A stretch of 64,000 bases of DNA from NCBI GenBank assembly GCA_029204045.2, contig CM055080.1:6632054-6696053 (forward strand), given 5' to 3'. A model generated the notes under the pieces. The model was not told where the DNA came from. It saw only the letters and a list, made by a program, of their open reading frames with translations, and did no database searches. Each line of letters starts with the position of its first letter. Within the stretch, counting starts at the first letter, position 1. This document shows, one piece after another, positions 61,410-64,000 of this stretch. The DNA comes from Tillandsia leiboldiana. Lineage: Eukaryota; Streptophyta; Magnoliopsida; Poales; Bromeliaceae. Both the position numbers and the translations under genes were made by a program.

Positions 61410-62717
61410 ACCGGCTCATCCCATTATTTCCAATGGGGCTTAAGATGGAATAAAGAGGATAGAATAAACTTTAATTTTCACAGACAAAATTTTTCAGTAC
61501 AGAATGATTGAACAGTAAATATATAGCGATAAAGGATCAAGATAGACGAAGAAGTTGATTTCATAGAAACACTCACTCACTTGCAACAAGAAAATGTCCT
61601 TGACTTCTTTCAATTATGAATTTACTCAAAACACACACGACACAACGCATTTCCAAAAATATGACCAAAAGGAAAGTTGTAGCACTTGAGGATCAAGAAG
61701 CATGAAATAATCAAAAGGTCAAAGTATCTATTACGCAAATGACTCACTAAAGACAATTCAATAACCATAACCTAATTTTAAATTTAGCTGCCATTAACGT
61801 AGAGCATCTATCAACTTGATAACGAGGAAAAATGTTCATGTGGCAATATTTTTCTTTTTTTTTGAAAAAAATGTAGAATGCTATCTGCTTCATTCATTTG
61901 TTCTTAGAAATGAACTTAGTTGAAAATGCAAAGCAACTAGCTCTAAATATTAGACATCGGGTATCAATCATGAAGCTTTTTGCCAAATGCGCTAAGCAAA
62001 ATGTTGAGACATCCGATTGTTAGAGATATTAACATTAGCTTCCTAAATATTATGTGTTGGTAATCATCAGGCTAAAACTCAGCTGGTTGACAAGTAAAAA
62101 CATTAATTGGCGTATCCATTTTCTTTATCGTACAACTTGATAATTATGATATTTATAAAGATTACGGAACTTAAAGATAATCGCACAACTGATTATAACA
62201 AATACTATAAAAATAAAATAATAAGAAAGCTAGATATAAAATGGATACTCGAAAAACATCACATTTAAACATTACAATATATAGATCTTACAGCAATGGC
62301 GTAAGATACAACATTCCTTCTCTATACCAAAAAAGAATCAGCCATCTTGATGAGGGTTTAATAAAGGAAAAGAAACATGTTGCTTGGCTCACTAAATTTT
62401 CAATAAAAATCACAGTCATCCAAATATATTTATGGGAAAATGCCGGTCTTAGAGAAAATTCTATTGCCATATTCCTCAATTAGTAATGACGCACAAAGAT
62501 TTCCTAGAGCAGAATTAATAAAAATCGGCCATTGCTAATTTAGGGACTAATTCTCCTAATGGCAAGCACAATGAAGGTGAATATTAAGTAACCATCGCAT
62601 TCATAAGGCCACAATCACAATAAAGTGGTCATAATCCACATAATTAGTAATCAAAAATTTTTCAATCTTTTGTTATAAATTTACAATTGGGTTCTTAACC
62701 ATTATGCACTGTTCAAA
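61410..62717. other. AT-rich intergenic DNA
   Basis: No supportable gene or repeat. The largest open frames (up to 80 codons) are AT-rich and without motifs. Confidence 0.45.
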
Positions 62718-62976
62718 CACTACAACAAAATTAGGTTATAGGGACATATGTTTGTGACATTTTTGTATAAGTGTCCTATCTATATTCCATCTATATACAA
62801 AATTAGGTTATAGGGACACATTTTCGGGACACATTACAAAAATATGTCGCTATATACCCTACCGACGGCACATATAGCAACACTAACAATAAATGTCGGT
62901 ATTTTTGCCAGCGACACTTTTTTAAAAAATTTAGAAACACTTAAAAGTGTCGCTATAGCATAATTTTGTTGTAGTG
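62718..62976. mobile_element. CACTA-type MITE, 259 bp, TSD AAA
   Basis: Ends CACTACAACAAAATTAGG and AATTTTGTTGTAGTG, flanked by AAA on both sides (62715-62717 and 62977-62979). A 3-bp duplication and CACTA ends define the En/Spm superfamily. Internal words TAGGGACA(C/T)A, GTCGCTATA and AAGTGTCGCTATAG are repeated. No coding capacity. Confidence 0.9.
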
Positions 62977-63362
62977 AAAACTGTCTCATGTTATTGACAT
63001 GTTAAATTGGATGGAAATGCCTACATAATCAGTAGGGTAATAAGTTCAAGAGTCGTTCGATTTGATCTGCAAATTTAACAAAAAAAATAATATTTGTATT
63101 AAATCCTAAAGTTTAAAGGATTCAATTGTAAAATTACAATTTTGGAGAACAAATGCAAACTAAGCGAAAAGGTTGCTTGAATGTTACCCAAGAATAGTTT
63201 TTTGTAACTCAATCAAATAGACATACAAAATTCTGTGTTGATGGAAATGCTTGGTTTCTCCTCATATAAATAACAAAATCGAATCGAAAATAATGGATCA
63301 GCATTGTTTTAACTCTATGAAAGTGATAAAAGATTCATAAATTATATCCAATTCAAAAGGAA

Positions 63363-63479
63363 TCAAGAAATGAAAAGCCAACCGAGACGGTAAAGGGCGA
63401 GGTTGGACAAGGTGAGGACGAACCCCGCAAAGGTAATCCACCACGACATGAACAAATATGCCTCCTTGACGTATCCGAG
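63363..63479 (-). CDS. C-terminal coding block of the membrane-protein gene at the right edge
   Basis: The minus strand from 63479 reads LGYVKEAYLFMSWW, a hydrophobic segment, then NLALYRLGWLFIS and TGA at 63365-63363. Third codon positions are mostly G or C, as in the larger block upstream, and the segment looks like a final membrane span with a short tail. Its frame differs by one base from the block ending near 63525. An in-frame TAA lies just upstream (63482-63480) and I see no AG acceptor between that stop and the start of the block. Either a one-base frameshift separates the two (pseudogene or sequence error) or the splicing is not obvious. Confidence 0.55.
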   Translation of the reverse strand, partial: LGYVKEAYLFMSWWITFAGFVLTLSNLALYRLGWLFIS

Positions 63480-63524
63480 TTATGGCAAAAACTATTCGAA
63501 AATGGCACACTAGCAAGAGGTTAC

Positions 63525-64000
63525 CTAAGAGCTGGGAAATCCCAAGGAGGAGCATGGAGAGGAGGTGCGCGGCGACGGTGTAGACGCGGCGATCGTGGAG
63601 AAAGACCTTGACACGGGCGTAGGTGAGGTCGGGAGAGGCCAAGGCGCGAGCAACATGAACACGCTGGTACCAAGAGAGGACGGAATCGTTGAAGAAGGAT
63701 TGGAGGAAAATGCAGAGCGCGAGGAGGTAGAAGAGAGAGGCAATGGCGAGGGAGGGAATGGAGGAAGAGAAGATGAGGGATGCGGCGGGAGAGAAAAGGA
63801 AGGAGAGAGTGGAGGGGAAGAGGACGGGGAGGTGGAGGTGGGGCTGGTTAGTGGTGAGCCAGAAGGAGCTGGCAGAGGAGGTGGAGGGGAAGTGAAGGAG
63901 GAAGAAAAGGGAGAAAGCGATGGTGATGGCGATAGCGATAGAGAAAGGGAAGAATGGGGAGGAGGGAAAGAGAAAGGGTAAGAGGAGGACGAGGGAGAAG
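63525..64000 (-). CDS. Partial multi-pass membrane protein of unknown function (5' end beyond the window)
   Basis: A minus-strand frame is open from the right edge without a stop. About 158 codons to 63525 have strong third-position G/C bias. Hydrophobic segments (IAIAITIAFSLFFLL; SFLFSPAASLIFSS; LAIASLFYLLALCIF; HLLSMLLLGISQLL) alternate with short hydrophilic loops, and the longest loop carries SWYQRVHVARALASPDLTYA, then RVKVFLHDRR. Three to four membrane spans are therefore likely, with a further one in the block at 63363-63479. The N-terminus is missing. CTTAG|GTAAC at 63525/63524 is a reasonable splice donor, but the following block is not in the phase it predicts. I do not recognise the family. 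Confidence 0.65.
   Translation of the reverse strand, partial: SPSSSSYPFSFPPPHSSLSLSLSPSPSLSPFSSSFTSPPPPLPAPSGSPLTSPTSTSPSSSPPLSPSFSLPPHPSSSLPPFPPSPLPLSSTSSRSAFSSNPSSTIPSSLGTSVFMLLAPWPLPTSPTPVSRSFSTIAASTPSPRTSSPCSSLGFPSS

Noticed and set aside
63565..63981. Glu/Gly-rich 138-codon plus-strand frame
   Set aside because: It is the antisense of the membrane-protein gene. The minus frame has hydrophobic spans and third-position G/C bias, whereas the plus product is low-complexity.

Overview
This is repeat-dense plant nuclear DNA. Plant-type LTR retrotransposons use the initiator-Met tRNA primer site (TGGTATCAGAGCC), and there are PIF/Harbinger (Tourist-like), hAT, Mutator-like and CACTA miniature elements, long (AT)n runs and TATA-box LTR promoters. 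A flowering plant is certain. The style of repeats reminded me of pineapple (Ananas), but that is memory only and weak. No bacterial genes, CRISPR, rRNA or credible tRNA genes were seen. Almost every long open frame is an accident of composition. The only intact polyprotein gene is a Ty1/copia gag-pol (24.7-28.9 kb), and the only likely host gene is cut by the right edge (63.36-64.0 kb, minus).

Layout. 0-20.7 kb is a nest of long-LTR Ty3/gypsy elements (Del/Tekay-like; net LTRs of about 2.7-4.2 kb). An outer LTR, E, was hit by element A (minus; its 5' LTR is 2845-8245 and its decayed gag-pol lies below), by solo LTR C (9004-15935, TSD CATGC) and by solo LTR F (17167-20324). Solo LTR D (11814-14534, TSD ATGGT) sits inside C. 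A chimeric fold-back TRIM (3194-4531, TSD CCTCA) sits inside the LTR of A. 22.7-36.0 kb is a tandem array with a unit of about 550 bp. It was opened by two Tourist-like elements, a young copia element (TSD TATAG), a gypsy fragment, two hAT-like elements in opposite orientation and a Mutator-like MITE. 36-46.5 kb is AT-rich with scattered MITEs and a decayed TRIM. 46.5-56.9 kb holds a copia/TRIM chimera (TSD CGAAT), a perfect MITE palindrome, a solo LTR with a minisatellite (TSD ATAAC) and a deleted relative of the chimera in the opposite orientation. 56.9-61.4 kb looks like one more long LTR (G). 61.4-64 kb is AT-rich with a CACTA MITE, then the partial membrane-protein gene.

Most interesting signal. 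The GC-rich U3 of every long gypsy LTR here carries a composite motif at fixed spacing, CCAAT-N9-CCACG (or CCAAT-N10-CACG). It occurs up to four times per LTR, roughly 140-450 bp upstream of the TATA box where one is visible. This is the plant ER-stress response element (ERSE-I) pattern. The off-consensus copies mostly read CCATG, which is what CpG deamination of CCACG would give. If functional, this family has an unfolded-protein-response promoter and spreads it as solo LTRs. The other noteworthy observations are retroelement chimeras formed by template switching: the TRIM fold-back and the copia element that carries a TRIM primer-binding site.
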